Shown here: piece after piece, positions 46,386 through 57,788 of the stretch
How positions within the stretch are numbered: the stretch's first letter is position 1
Layout: each line of letters opens with the position of its first letter
Program-made: the position numbers and the translations under genes
Notes under the pieces: model-generated
What the model was told of the DNA's origin: nothing
Database searches by the model: none
The model's input: only the letters and a program-made list of their open reading frames with translations
Source of the DNA: Ridgeia piscesae
Lineage: Eukaryota > Annelida > Polychaeta > Sabellida > Siboglinidae
Direction of reading: 5' to 3'
Assembly: GCA_025642075.2 (NCBI GenBank)
Contig: JAODUO010000069.1
Coordinates: 102,501-166,500 of the forward strand
DNA: 64,000 nucleotides

Positions 46386-47338
46386 GGATACATTAGTGAA
46401 TTTGCCTGTCTTTTAGAATGGCAGATGACTGGCCTAGACAGGTAATTATAACTGATTAGACTGGTAGTATTTAAAGGAGGCCATCTGGCTATGTAATTAG
46501 GTAATAGGTCCAACTCTAGTGGCCCACATCAATGACCTTCATTGGCACAACCAGTAGTGAAACCAATCAAGTGGATTAGTATTAATTCAATAAATGGGTC
46601 AAGTGATACTGGTTTGTCTGTAGAAACAATAAACAGACCAGTATAATTGTTAACTTAACTGCCAAACAAATTATTTCTGGCTAATGGCATACTTCTGAGA
46701 TGACAGGTGAAGAGTGTTTTATTCATTTACATACACTATTAAAATGGTGAGCTTTGACTAAGAATGAGTCATGTTGGTGGTGGTAGTAAATGAGGTGGTG
46801 CCCCATGTTAACATTACTACTAGCATATGTAGGATTCTGTATCAGCCTACTAACTTTTGAAAATAATCAAGTTCCATATATCCATATCAATTAGTGAAAA
46901 ACAACTCTTTTGGTATGTAAAATTAAAAAAATATATACTTTGTTCTGTGATTATTGAAGTTGATGTATCAGGCTTACTGTCAAAGTGATGTTTTGAAACT
47001 GTACTATGCAAGCTAAACTAAGCAGCATGCTGAGGCCTTCGCCCAGCCACAGGACCCTGTGGCTGCACAATGATGAGGTTGTTGATGATGATGATGATGA
47101 CAGCCAATTATTGCCAGCCTGGTATTAAACTGGAAATGCATGTTGTATGACTACAGAACATTTATGATAATACACATAGTACGTAAATATAGTTTGCATT
47201 TAAGTTGATTATTGGTTTTATCAACTAAGGGTGGCTTTAAAAAAAAATTGTTATAAAAATACCCTAATCCACTGTTTCCAAAGTAAAGACTTAAAACTTG
47301 ATGATCTATAAAAACATCAATAATAATTAGGTATTGTT

Positions 47339-47616
47339 ATGCATAAAATAATAAATAAACATCTAATTAGCACATCATCAATGTCTTTGCGAACCAATAA
47401 TGTATGTAAGCACAACTTGAGAAACCAGAATGCATATTACATTCAACAAATAAAAATTTATATAAGGAAATTCACTACTAATTATTCAGAACCAAAATCC
47501 TGGAAGGCACTACCACATGATTTTCCACAAACTGTATCCATAAATAAATTTAAAATGAAACTCAAAGAGCTGTTATGGTCAAAATATGATTAACTATCTA
47601 TCTATTATTATGTATG

Positions 47617-47698
<82 letters not shown>

Positions 47699-47726
47699 TA
47701 TATATATTATATATATATATAATGTA

Positions 47727-47782
<56 letters not shown>

Positions 47783-47935
47783 CATTTAAAAAAACTCTTC
47801 TGAAGAGCATAGCAGTTGTAAGCTTAATATGTAAAGAAAATAAACTAATGTTAATTATTTTCGTATTGTTGTTATTATTCAATTGTAAATATTATGTTCG
47901 CAATAGTTTGTAACCGAAATAAAGTTCAATAATTA
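47339..47935 (+). mobile_element. Non-LTR retrotransposon 3' end, with (TA)n inside
   Basis: 84 codons at 47339-47593 show the typical extreme C-terminus of a LINE reverse-transcriptase protein: HNLRNQNAYYIQQIK, then EPKSWKALPHDF and INKFKMKLKELL (compare the common 'gp.iWN.LP...s...Fk..lk..l'). A stop follows, then a (TA)n-interrupted 3' UTR ending ccgaaataaagttcaataatt. The element is 5'-truncated and, apart from that, not grossly mutated. Confidence 0.7.
47625..47779. repeat. (TA)n microsatellite
   Basis: About 155 bp of ta with short interruptions (tactatatatt, aatgtatatatg). ORFs reading YIYIYI on both strands are artefacts. Confidence 0.97.
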
Positions 47936-47949
47936 TTCATAATGTATAA

Positions 47950-48300
47950 CTTGTACCCCCTCTAACGGACAAAACTGTAAAACGCTACTACCACCGCCAC
48001 CTGAAGTTGGTACTAGCGACGTAACATGACAAACGTTCCTGATCAGGTAGATCATGCGATTTTAAATACGAAGTCTCAACCGAAAGCGTCCGATCGTTTG
48101 ACACCTATATTACAACAGGTATTTTATTTGATAGGAATTATATTGTCAACATAACTTTTAGCAGAGTAAGTGTAAAATTAGCGTTTGCCGCTCGCTATCC
48201 TGCAGCGACAATCAACATTTCGTAAGTCAAACGAGACGGAGGCTGAGTGAGGGTGACGCTTGTTGGCCCTGCCACTAGGCTAGGGCGCGTATTGTCGAAA
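47950..48300 (+). promoter_or_regulatory. Putative promoter / non-coding first exon of the PKI gene
   Basis: CpG-richer than its surroundings (for example aacgctactaccaccgcc, aaagcgtccgatcgtttg, gggcgcgtattgtcg). A donor-like GCAGA|GTAAGT at 48166 could end a non-coding exon whose intron runs to the acceptor at 48665. No TATA box is evident. Placement is inferred from position only. Confidence 0.3.
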
Positions 48301-48320
48301 TAAAATTACATCGTGCGCCA

Positions 48321-48436
48321 GAATTTTCGTAAATGTGGCGGATTCTTACTTAGCTGCGAAAATTCATAAGTTCGTATTCTCGAAAGAATTAAGAATTTTC
48401 GCAGCTAAGAATTTCGTACCTTCGTACGAAAATCTC
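48321..48436. mobile_element. Short hairpin element (116 bp)
   Basis: Outer arms gaattttcgta and tacgaaaatctc (reverse complement gagattttcgta) enclose inner arms ttagctgcgaaaatt (about 48351-48365) and aattttcgcagctaa (about 48393-48407). This is a MITE-like foldback. Confidence 0.5.
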
Positions 48437-48674
48437 GTGAGGTTTTGTTTGCGTTGCAACGGGCGCGATCACTGATTTTTGGGATGTTTTACCGTTTTAG
48501 TTATGCTCACGTGCTCTGGCTAGTTATGCTCACGTGCTCTGGCGGTGACTGTTTTGTTACAGCTGTACTCAATTGTTTTGGTACAACAGTAGTTACAGTA
48601 CCTAATTGCTTTGTTACAGCTGTACTCAATTTTTGTTATAGCCATTTTCCATTCTTTTGTTACAGCCGTACCCA

Positions 48675-48834
48675 ATGAGTGATGTCGCAGAAAATGTGTT
48701 GTTGGAAAAGTTTTCGTCCTCTGGACGGACTGGTCGACGTAACGCGCTACCGGACGTTATGGACAAGAAATACGTAGGCACGTCAGTGGCCAGTCTCCCT
48801 GGCCAGCTTGACCAGCTCTGTTTACAGATGCCTA
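48675..48834 (+). CDS. PKI: PKI coding exon 1: pseudosubstrate and export signal
   Basis: Acceptor attcttttgttacag|CC at 48665, nine-base leader, ATG at 48675, 53 codons plus one base, donor CTA|GTGAGT. The upstream in-frame sequence would be intronic, so the ATG is the first available start. Four further ttgttacag/ttatag acceptor-like copies lie within 110 bp upstream. Confidence 0.93.
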
Positions 48835-50299
48835 GTGAGTTGCAGTTGCACTGCAGGGATGTCATTTTTGTGGTTGAAACCTGCATGTCTAGTCGTTAGA
48901 TACAATTATGTGTAGATCTGTATATATTTATTCACTACCTTAAATTCTTACTCCTGTTTAAATCCAAATCTACTAACTTTTGGTGGATATATGCACATCA
49001 CTAACATTCCCTTTTGACTGTAGTTTGTCGTGACATTTTAAAGTGGGAACATTTGTTGCTTCTATTAAATCCATGATCAGTGTTAAAATAGGATTACTTA
49101 TTAAATATGTTTTCTGTCTGTTGATGTGGCAGCCTGCCCCAGTTGCGCTGAGATGAGGAATCAGTGGGATAAGACAGTATTTCCTCAGAAATTTGCAATG
49201 TGTGTGGGGCAGTAGTGACCCTACTGGGGACCTTAGGTGATTTCCCGTAACATACAAGTTGTTGTTACTGTCAGGTGCAACAGTATTACTGCAAAATCAC
49301 AAATACACTGACTGGTGATTGGTTTGTGTAGTTTTTCTCCAGTATAAAGTGAAGTGAGCCAGGAGTGAATGTGATATAACTGGGTGGTTGACAACATTAG
49401 GCAATAAGAAGATTGGATACTCAGCCAGGTTAAGAAGGCAAGGCAAAAATCTGCTTCAATGGCAACATTTATTTTATACCTATTTTTATGTGTGATTCTG
49501 TAGGGTAGTGTTTATGTCATAGTTACATAACACAAGTACACAACACACTGACATATATTCAATACAAAGTGTGGTTTATTTCCAATACTTAATAATGCAG
49601 TGAAATGTTAATGTCATTCAGTAATGCACATTACTGGACAATTATTTAAGGCTGCTTTCATATAACATGAATTTTTGTTTTTGACACACTTGGTTCATGA
49701 GTGACAACCATAATGAACCAGAATCATACACTGGATATACCAGTGTATCTTGACATATACAGACGGATTTGTTCCATGACTTCTAAATGACAAAAAAAGA
49801 TTAATCCGTTCATTCCTTTCATTCATTCAAAAACAGAGAGGTGGCTCATATAGCAGTGAAAACATTGCTACTACATCCACATTTTTACATCTTTTTTACC
49901 AGCCTGAGTTATTTAAATGAATGCTTGGTATATTAGTCATACAGTAACATCACAGCTATATGCAGAGACCCGTTGACCCGTCATTTAGGTAAAGCCCATT
50001 ATGGATGGGTAGAAGTACTGGTGGATGGGTGGTGGACGAGTACAGCGGGAAGGAGCAAAAAACAGTCATCAAATATCATAGATAGTGTCAGTTGTGCCTT
50101 GACAATTTGTGTAAATGGGTGTTTTTTACCTTATTTTTGTTATACAAACATCTCAGTTGGCATGTATGTATATCAGTTACACATAGTCCACCCAGAAAAG
50201 TATGACAGGCAATTTTTTTATCCTACATAAAGCCCTGAGAAATATCACATGCATGCATGTATACATACATAGGAAATTACGTGCACGCACGTAAGCACG

Positions 50300-50334
<35 letters not shown>

Positions 50335-50554
50335 ACACACTGGGTCTCAGTGCAAACATTATCTTAATGACTTTTACATTGTGTGTTGTTGTTGTGCTTA
50401 ACAAGTTTACATTGCTATTACCTCACCCTGTCTGTGTCTTGCAGGTTCTGAGAAATTAGAAAAGCCAACCAACACGAAAGATGACAAACCATCAAGTCCT
50501 GGCGCATCAGCAAAGACTGAACAAGACAAAGCAACAAAGGCCAACGTGTCATAG
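48675..50554 (+). CDS. PKI: cAMP-dependent protein kinase inhibitor (PKI), complete, 2 coding exons
   Basis: Exons 48675-48834 and 50445-50554 join in phase (A+GT = Ser) to 89 residues; vertebrate PKIs are about 70-78. PKI is a heat-stable pseudosubstrate inhibitor that binds the free catalytic subunit of protein kinase A and exports it from the nucleus. Visible marks: residues 13-27 FSSSGRTGRRNALPD, with the RRNA pseudosubstrate (Ala24 in place of the phosphorylated Ser, Arg21/Arg22 at P-3/P-2, Arg18 at P-6, Phe13 upstream as in the high-affinity helix). A Leu-rich export signal is LPGQLDQLCL at 41-50 (L-x3-L-x2-L-x-L). A disordered Lys/Ser/Thr-rich tail ends ATKANVS. Human PKIA shares GRTGRRNA and the same order. 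The start follows an acceptor nine bases upstream. Confidence 0.93.
48835..50444 (+). other. PKI: PKI intron
   Basis: 1.6 kb, AT-rich. A (CA)n tract lies at about 50300-50332. No other exon seen. Confidence 0.7.
50445..50554 (+). CDS. PKI: PKI coding exon 2: C-terminal tail
   Basis: Acceptor accctgtctgtgtcttgcag|GT at 50444, two bases complete Ser54, then 35 codons and TAG at 50552-50554. Composition is Lys/Thr/Ser/Asp-rich (KPTNTKDDKPSSPGASAKTE), matching the acidic-polar tails of PKI proteins but without residue-level conservation. Confidence 0.88.
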
Positions 50555-52790
50555 CATTCCCTAGCAGCGGTCCTCCGATGTTGCGCAATTGGGTATCTCG
50601 TATGCAAAAGGCAGCATATGCCAGTCACATTTCTCAGAGGGTCAGGACCAGGGACCAATCTGCGTGCGCAGCCAGAGAGAGGTTGGCCAAGCGATGACGC
50701 GTCTGTCTACAGTGGTGTTACTGACCGGTGTCCACCAGTCACCGATGTCACGTGACACGTATAATTGTACATAGGACAACGTGACAGACCAAAAGAAAGA
50801 TGGGTTGAGAGGGACCGCAGTGGTGACACAACAAGGTGACACTGTGGTGACTTTGGGTGTCACCAGAGTGCATTCACAACTAGTCAGGGCTGTGTCCTCC
50901 GTGGCCGGCCGCTACTATCAGTCGTACAGTGGTCGCTGTCACCCGACCACTGGTCAGTCTTTCAGGACATCACCTTTGAGTGGTGACGTCTTGTCGTTGT
51001 TAGTTGTGTGTTGTTTCTAGACTATTTCCCTCAACAGTTTTCATGGTGTAAATATTGACAGACACATTAACAAATTGCAGCGTAATGCGACAAACACACA
51101 CGGTGGACGGATGTGTTTGTTACTTACTGAACCAACATATTCCTTTTTGAGCCTTTCTGAGCCTTCACCAACTTCAGTGTAAATCACCACCTGTTACATG
51201 TTTGGAATTTTTGCACCACATACACAACAAGTAGATCAGAGGTTTAGATTCATCTTGGTTGTGTGCACTTACACGCATTCTGTTCAAGGGCAACATTCAG
51301 TTCTGCAGTGATGTCGGTATAAGAAATTCTTTGCAAAGTTATGGAGGGTTGTTTTGACCCACCAGAAGAATTCAAGTTTTGAGACGGCAGGATCATTTGC
51401 ATTTCAAATTGCAGACTCAAACACATCATAAACATTGTTTCAAGACAATAATTCCATACTTCAAACTGGTAAAACGTTATTTTCTAAAAATGCAAAAACA
51501 AAAGTACATATTTCTCCTCTGCAAAAATATTTTGACTAAGTTTTGTTAAATGTGCCTAGAGCTGGAAAGATGCCCGTCATTGATGTTTTGTTTTGGCTAT
51601 GTATGTGTTCCCAGTTACCATGTGGGCTCCCAGCAGACCTGTATTCTTGGCTGCTGACAAAGGTTTGTGAACAAGGTGATGGCATCAGTAAACACTATGT
51701 ATGTTGAAAGTTGCCATACAGCACCAACACTGTCCCACATTTACCAAAATCCAATAAGCCTTAAGCTGAAGAAATGGGAATGTGATGGGCACAACATTTA
51801 TGAAACCTATTTAAGGTTTAAAAAAATTCTTAAACTCTGAAATAGTGTAATGTGCTTCATGATCATTAATACCAAATTAACTGTTGGGCCACAACTCAAA
51901 AGGTTGTCGGTTAAACTAATTGTCATCTTGTCTGCAAATGTAAAAAAAAATTATAAATCCAAAGCTGACAATACAGTTGCATACATTTATGCTGATTATA
52001 TGGACCATTAACGTTTGACCAAGACCAATAGGTTTACACAGGTGAAGGTAATGCTGACCAGCAAGTGCAGCTCAGGTTTAGAACAGGTGAAAACATCTTG
52101 CGTATTATGAAGGTGGTATCATTTAAATACAATTATTTTAATGAAACTGAATACTCCAATTGTTGCTGCTGCAGTATGTAGCAATACAAAAGATTGCTGA
52201 TAATGCAAATATCAAACAATGTGTAGCTCCAGTAACACTAATGTATATTCATCAATGGGTCGGCTGAACCTGTTGAAATACCTGAGTTAGAAAACATGTT
52301 TCTTGTTTATGGTTGTGTGGAATCAACAACAGATGAAGTTAAATTGTTTTTCAAATGAATTGTAGGTGTTGCTGGTGATTTGAAAAAAGTTTTTTTACAA
52401 ATTGGGAAATTTCTTTTCCATGTGTACACTGATTCACAAAGTACCTGAGCTATTCCCAGAAAATCGGGGAGGGTTAGCACGAATATATTTAGGATCCTCA
52501 CAAAGTCAAGGTGGGGATGGAACTAGCATTAAACGCATAACTCTTGGGGGTTTTCTAACTGATGTGACCATCCATCAGTTGACCAGCATTGCAACTCTTG
52601 AACTGTTTTGACAATGTGTTATATGCTATAATATTTATTATTACAATGTATTTATTGTTTTTGCGATGTGTAGAGTAGTAACAACTGAATCCTTCCACAT
52701 AGTATTACTGTTACCAAGACAACCGAACTATAATATCCTGGTTCTTTGTACTGTTGGCAAATAAAATTTCACATATTAAATGTCTTAATT
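50555..52790 (+). other. PKI: Probable PKI 3' UTR and downstream region
   Basis: The first clear AATAAA after the stop is at 52760-52765, giving a possible UTR of about 2.2 kb. The first 450 bp are GC-richer and unique. Small ORFs within it lack support. Usage of the signal is inferred. Confidence 0.4.
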
Positions 52791-53479
52791 TCTTTCTGAT
52801 GCATAAAGTGAGTATCATTTGATCGATCCTGTTATTTAAGGGTCAATATTTGCCTGTGACTACAGTGCATATATAAATGAGGTCACCTGTCTACATCTGG
52901 GTACTTATAAATAAAACATGTTGGTCACATTGCCTAATCATACCAATAGTAAATATGTCTGTAATCAACATTAAAATTTATTAAAGCTGTATTATTATAA
53001 GTCCACAACTATATAGCATACACGTACATATACATGTACATATAAGTCCACATTTTAAAACTAGTCCTATGACTATGGACGGGGTCGGAGAATTAGTATA
53101 CAATGTACCAATTGGTAAATGTTAGCTAACTGTGAACTACTCGACTGAAAATGTGCATTGTTTATTAATGGCCCCCTCTCACCCACACCCGTTTGGAAAT
53201 GTTTAATAAGTATTGTTTCGCCACATGTTACAAACAACCACGATTTTCCATGCTCGAACATTTTTAGATCAAACTGCTTCCTGAATTACTAGACATAGTA
53301 TTGTTTATTAACCTTCTGATTCATATTACAATCAGTTTATAAATACACAATAGAATATTTGACATTGTCACAAAATACAGTAAGTACTGGCCGCTATGTG
53401 GCACGGCGCACTAGTGGCTCTTCCTAGCGAATTGAAAGGATAATGCACGTTGATATGGCGACTTTCTTCCACCACACCA

Positions 53480-54245
53480 CTCACAGACAGACCCGTTCAT
53501 TCCAACACATACCCCTGGCAGGCCTGTGATACATGTATAATGATGTACTTCAATATTGGCTTAAACAGTTTAATAACACTAAAACTGCCAAAACAAACAA
53601 ACTCGACCACGCTCCTAGCTCTGCCTCTCAGCGCTCTCCAGTTTCGGAGACCCGCGGGAGTGTCCCAATCGCTATCACAGGCCCACTCATTCCAACACAC
53701 CACTCACCGACAGACCCGCTCATGCCAACTCATCACCCCTGACACACCGGTTCATTCTAACACATCACCCCCTGACAGACACATTCATTCTAACACAACA
53801 ACCCTTGACAGACCAGTTCTTCATTATAATACTCCTTGTAGACGTGTTCATTCCAACAATCACCCCCTAGCACACCCGATCATTCCAACAAATCACCCCC
53901 TGATAGACCCATTCATTCCAACACATCACCTCCTGATAGAACCGCTCATTCCAACACATCACCTCCTGATAGAACCGCTCATTCCAACACATCACCCCAT
54001 GACAGACCTGTTTATTCCAACACATCACCCCATGACAGACCTGTTTATTCCAACACATCACCCTCTAACACACCCTTTCATTCAAACACATTATCCCGTG
54101 ACAAACCCGTTCATTTCAACACATCGCCCCCCCCCCGCCACTGACAGACCCGTTTATTCCAATATTATATTTGACAGACCCGAATTCCCATTCCATCTGA
54201 CGGACCCGTTCATTCCAACCCATCACCCCCTGACAGACATCTTAT
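53480..54245. repeat. 33-bp minisatellite (about 22 units, degenerate ends)
   Basis: The unit contains acagacccgttcattcc and aacacatcaccccctg. Being 11 codons long, it keeps frames open on both strands (PFIPTHH repeats on plus, VMCWN repeats on minus); neither is a gene. The left part is interrupted by unique sequence at 53530-53690. Confidence 0.9.
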
Positions 54246-54249
54246 ATAC

Positions 54250-55003
54250 ATACACTACGTTACAACAAAATTCTCTTGCATTCCTCTAACGAAAAAAATC
54301 ACAAAACAAATACCTTACTTATAAACATACTTATACCATATACTTATCAATAATGCTATATTTCGGGCGGTAACATGAGTGAATCAGCAGGCTTTAGGCC
54401 CTACTTTCGTTGTAACTTTCGTTGCTCTTGTTTCATCGATTTGTTGCGACATCTGCAGGACAAACCAACATATTTTCTAATTCATTAGAAATCACGAGTA
54501 TCCAAATATATTACAAGAGTAGAGCGGGTTTTCGATTTGCTGCAATCTATTATCTATGCGCCACTGAAACGGCATTTGCAGCGCTCATTTTCACTAAATC
54601 ACGGACGATAGGTCACCAAATAAAAATACGACCTATTTGAATAATCATCGTAAAGAATACTATGCTATCGTTTTAGTTATATTAAATGTGTACTATATAA
54701 TACTGAGTGAACGACGTAAAGACTGCTCAACCAATACATGTCTCGGTTCAGCACCAGACTCGGTCGCTGCTAACAGGTGAAGACAACGATCGCGTGAACA
54801 ATTTGTGTACTCGCAGGTTGCTTTTGTCAAGTAGTCGTTCATTGTACATTTTAATCAGAAACGAATCGTGGCTAGAAAAACGGTAGCTCAGGATGAGTGG
54901 TCGCTTATGACAAAGGTCGCACAAGACAGGTTTTACTGTATTTGCTAGGTTGATTATTACATTTATATGTATTTTATGACTAATAGGTAATTTTAGTTAG
55001 TTA
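54250..55003. other. No gene recognised
   Basis: Unique AT-rich sequence. Confidence 0.4.
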
Positions 55004-55260
55004 TATAGACACATGTATTTTATTATTTATTTTAAAATGTTACCTCTGGATAGTATTCTTATTATTATTTTTATTTATTAAAGCAGTATATTGTGAAGCG
55101 CCACAAATAATTATGGATGTGGCGTTATATGAAATAAACTATTATTATTATTATTATAAAACTTATAATTTCCTGCAGGTCATAGTGATGATAATAATTA
55201 ATTTATTATTATTAAATTATTTATGAGTAATTACACAATTTCGCGCATGCGAATGTAGTA
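55004..55260. repeat. Dispersed repeat copy 2
   Basis: Collinear with 16345-16560 (tatatagacac, tattttaaaatgtta, aattatggatgtgg, catagtgatgataataatt, tttcgcgc). It includes atgaaataaactattattatt, the kind of tail found at retroelement 3' ends. Confidence 0.55.
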
Positions 55261-55442
55261 AGTTTATAAATATTCGCGCGCACAAACGCGCCGTCTAACG
55301 GTTTTTGTGTAAAGCTAAAACGATTTTAAGTAACCGCCGATAATGTCGAGTTGCCGCCGAGATCTACGCGTTTGTTTTGTGAATTTCCTTCGTTAGACAA
55401 AATGCAAGTGTATTTTGTACTAGTATATGTATGTAAGATACT

Positions 55443-56005
55443 GACTACTGCAATTCGCTACTTTACAATATTGCACACAAGGATATAGCAAAACTTCAAC
55501 GTGTCCAAAATTGTTTGGCAAGGGTAGTCGCGCGTTTTCCTCGATTTACTCGCCCAGTGCCGCTTCTAAAATCATTGCACTATTTTCAAGATTTGTGCAA
55601 TAGCCTTTCAAACCCTCTCATCGACGCAACCAGCATATCTGAATTCGATGCTCACTCCAGCTAGAAATCCCAGACAGCTACGCTCAACCAGTAGTAGGCC
55701 CTAACCCTCTTTGCATTCCTCGGATGAAAACGAAAGCTGGAACCCGAACTTTCATGGTTGCCGCACCAACTGTGTGGAATTCGCTTCCTGCAAGTGTTAA
55801 ATAATTTAGAAGGTAACATTGTATCATTCCGCCGCCGTCTAAAAGCCTATCTCTTTAATGCTGCCTATCCTCATTAGCTTCATAGCAATGTCATCCATAC
55901 GTCGACAACTCAAGCATATTTCGCGATTACGAGATGATTAATCCCTTGATGTTGTCGCGCCATTGAGCTTGATCTTCGAGGATATTAGCGCATAAGAAGT
56001 TACTA
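55443..56005 (+). pseudogene. LINE reverse-transcriptase C-terminal remnant (CR1/L2-like)
   Basis: Frame at 55443 reads DYCNSLLYNIAHKDIAK, then LQRVQNCLARVVARF and LLKSLHY. After frameshifts it reads PRMKTKAGTRTFMVAAPTVW and NSLPASVK-stop, then FRRRLKAYLFNAAYP. These are hallmark segments of LINE RT thumb/connection regions. The tail ttgagcttgatcttcgagg-atattagcgcataag resembles the common 'cgccttgagc...gcgctatataag' 3' end. Multiple stops and frameshifts: dead. Confidence 0.75.
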
Positions 56006-56021
56006 TTATAATTGAGGAGAA

Positions 56022-56216
56022 ATGTGGCGGCTGTTGGTGGTCGTTTTTATGTTGTGGTCAGAAAGTAAAGGACAGTATGCCCAGTTCTTGCCGACCAAGT
56101 CGTCTCCGCCACATCATTCTGTTTCTAAAAATCATAAAAATGGCGTGGTCCAAAGACTTTCGATGGCTATGTGTTATACTTTTGGTTTTTGGCAAACAGC
56201 TAACGTACACAAATGA
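56022..56216 (+). CDS. Small ORF with signal-peptide-like start, doubtful
   Basis: 64 codons beginning MWRLLVVVFMLWSESKGQYA, a plausible signal peptide with cleavage after KGQ or ESKG. The context gagaaATGT is acceptable. An overlapping frame starts MAWSKDFRWLCVILLVFG, also hydrophobic. No homologue, promoter or splice partner is recognised, and it directly follows a LINE tail, so a chance ORF is quite possible. Confidence 0.2.
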   Translation: MWRLLVVVFMLWSESKGQYAQFLPTKSSPPHHSVSKNHKNGVVQRLSMAMCYTFGFWQTANVHK

Positions 56217-56826
56217 TTGTTGTTGGAAGTTGTTACTTTTTGTCATAATGTTACTTTTTAGAAACTCTAATAGGCCAATATATCACCAAAGCGTTGACTT
56301 TTGTTTCCCCTTAAAACACGCAAATTACAAGTGACTTGCTGCAGCACCAAGATGAAAGTTTACCTGCAGAACAGTCTGAAGTGACAATGATACGGGATGT
56401 AATTTCATTTGGGAGGGCAATGTATGGCCGGAGCTTCAGCACCACTCCGCCTTCTCTGTTGTTTCGCCCCGCAGCAGACTTCTCATCTCACTCGATCCAA
56501 GTGTCTCATTTAGGACATATATAAGAAAAGGGGGGGTACGGGTGGAAAATTGTTGTTGCCACGGCACCATAAATTATCTTGAACGATCGAGGGGCCCAGT
56601 CATTTTGTCTGTCCCTAAAAAACAATAAATCTGTGACGACTTTGCCCCCATTTCCCATGTTTTCAGATGTCTAGGTGTATGTGCATACTCTTCACGCATT
56701 TTCACACCCGTCTCAGCATCGCAGCATTACTTCAGATTTACTGGGGGAGCAGAACCTTGTCTGTCCTCCGACATTTCAGGGGGTCGGCTACCGAATCTAT
56801 GGGAAATGATAAAAAATACGCCCTGA

Positions 56827-56899
56827 CTATTGCCAGAGTTGCTCTGGCAGTAAGCGCGAAAACAATTATTATTGCCAGAGCAGCTCTGGCGATAGTCTA
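56827..56899. repeat. Nested palindrome (73 bp)
   Basis: gactattgccagag ... ctctggcgatagtc forms the outer inverted repeat. Each half is itself a hairpin (ccagagttgctctgg and ccagagcagctctgg). Confidence 0.7.
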
Positions 56900-57633
56900 A
56901 GCCTAAAAATATGTGACTCATGCATTGCTTGTACTGCACCATATGGTGTTCCAGCAATTATAACATTTGATTCCAATGACGTCAACCGGAACGTTTTTAA
57001 CGACAGGAAAAATGTTACATTATCAGTTGTAACAAACGGGTACCACAATATACCTACCGAGTTTTTTCAACGGTGTAGTTTTTACGTTCACATATCAGCC
57101 TTCAACTACGAATACTTCGTCGTGCCCGTGTTGACATGATGCAGACCTGCCTGGATGCCACATGATCCGGATTACCCGTATGTGATACGGATTTTGGCGG
57201 TTTTTCAATTAAGTGACACGGATTTTAACTAAAATTTATGGAGAAATTATTTTTAAACACATTATGCCCTTGTATGCGTCACAAAACTATACAGCATAAT
57301 GGAATAATCGTTTACTGTTAGTGACTAAGTATATCGATTCGAAACTGATTAGTTTATTGTAGCGCGTAATAGATGACGCGCTGGTAAATGTTAGTTCTGA
57401 AAACTGTGGCAGGTGGCTCAACGGGTGGGAACGGGGCGCGTGGCAGGCGCGTGACGATTATGAAAAGCAATAAGCCTACAGGAAATGGAGCTCGACGCCG
57501 AGTTCAACAAAATCGCCTGCATTTCTATTTCAAGATGTTGACGCTTGCCAGTGAAACTTCGATATTCGCGCGAACTGCTGAAATAAATTGTCATTATTTG
57601 ATGACACTGTCTGTTTTGCGGTATGCAGTTTAA

Positions 57634-57722
57634 CTGGCCTAAATTATTAGGACCTTTTCAAAACGATTTTACCACGATGTGTATGTGTTTGGAATGTAAT
57701 TCTGATCATTGCACCAAAGAAG

Positions 57723-57788
<66 letters not shown>

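Noticed and set aside
52402..52611. 69-codon ORF MGNFFSMCTLIHKVPELF...
   Set aside because: Inside the probable PKI 3' UTR, no similarity or context support.
53450..54289. 279-codon FIPTHHPL repeat ORF
   Set aside because: 33-bp minisatellite in frame; ends without splice or poly(A) support.
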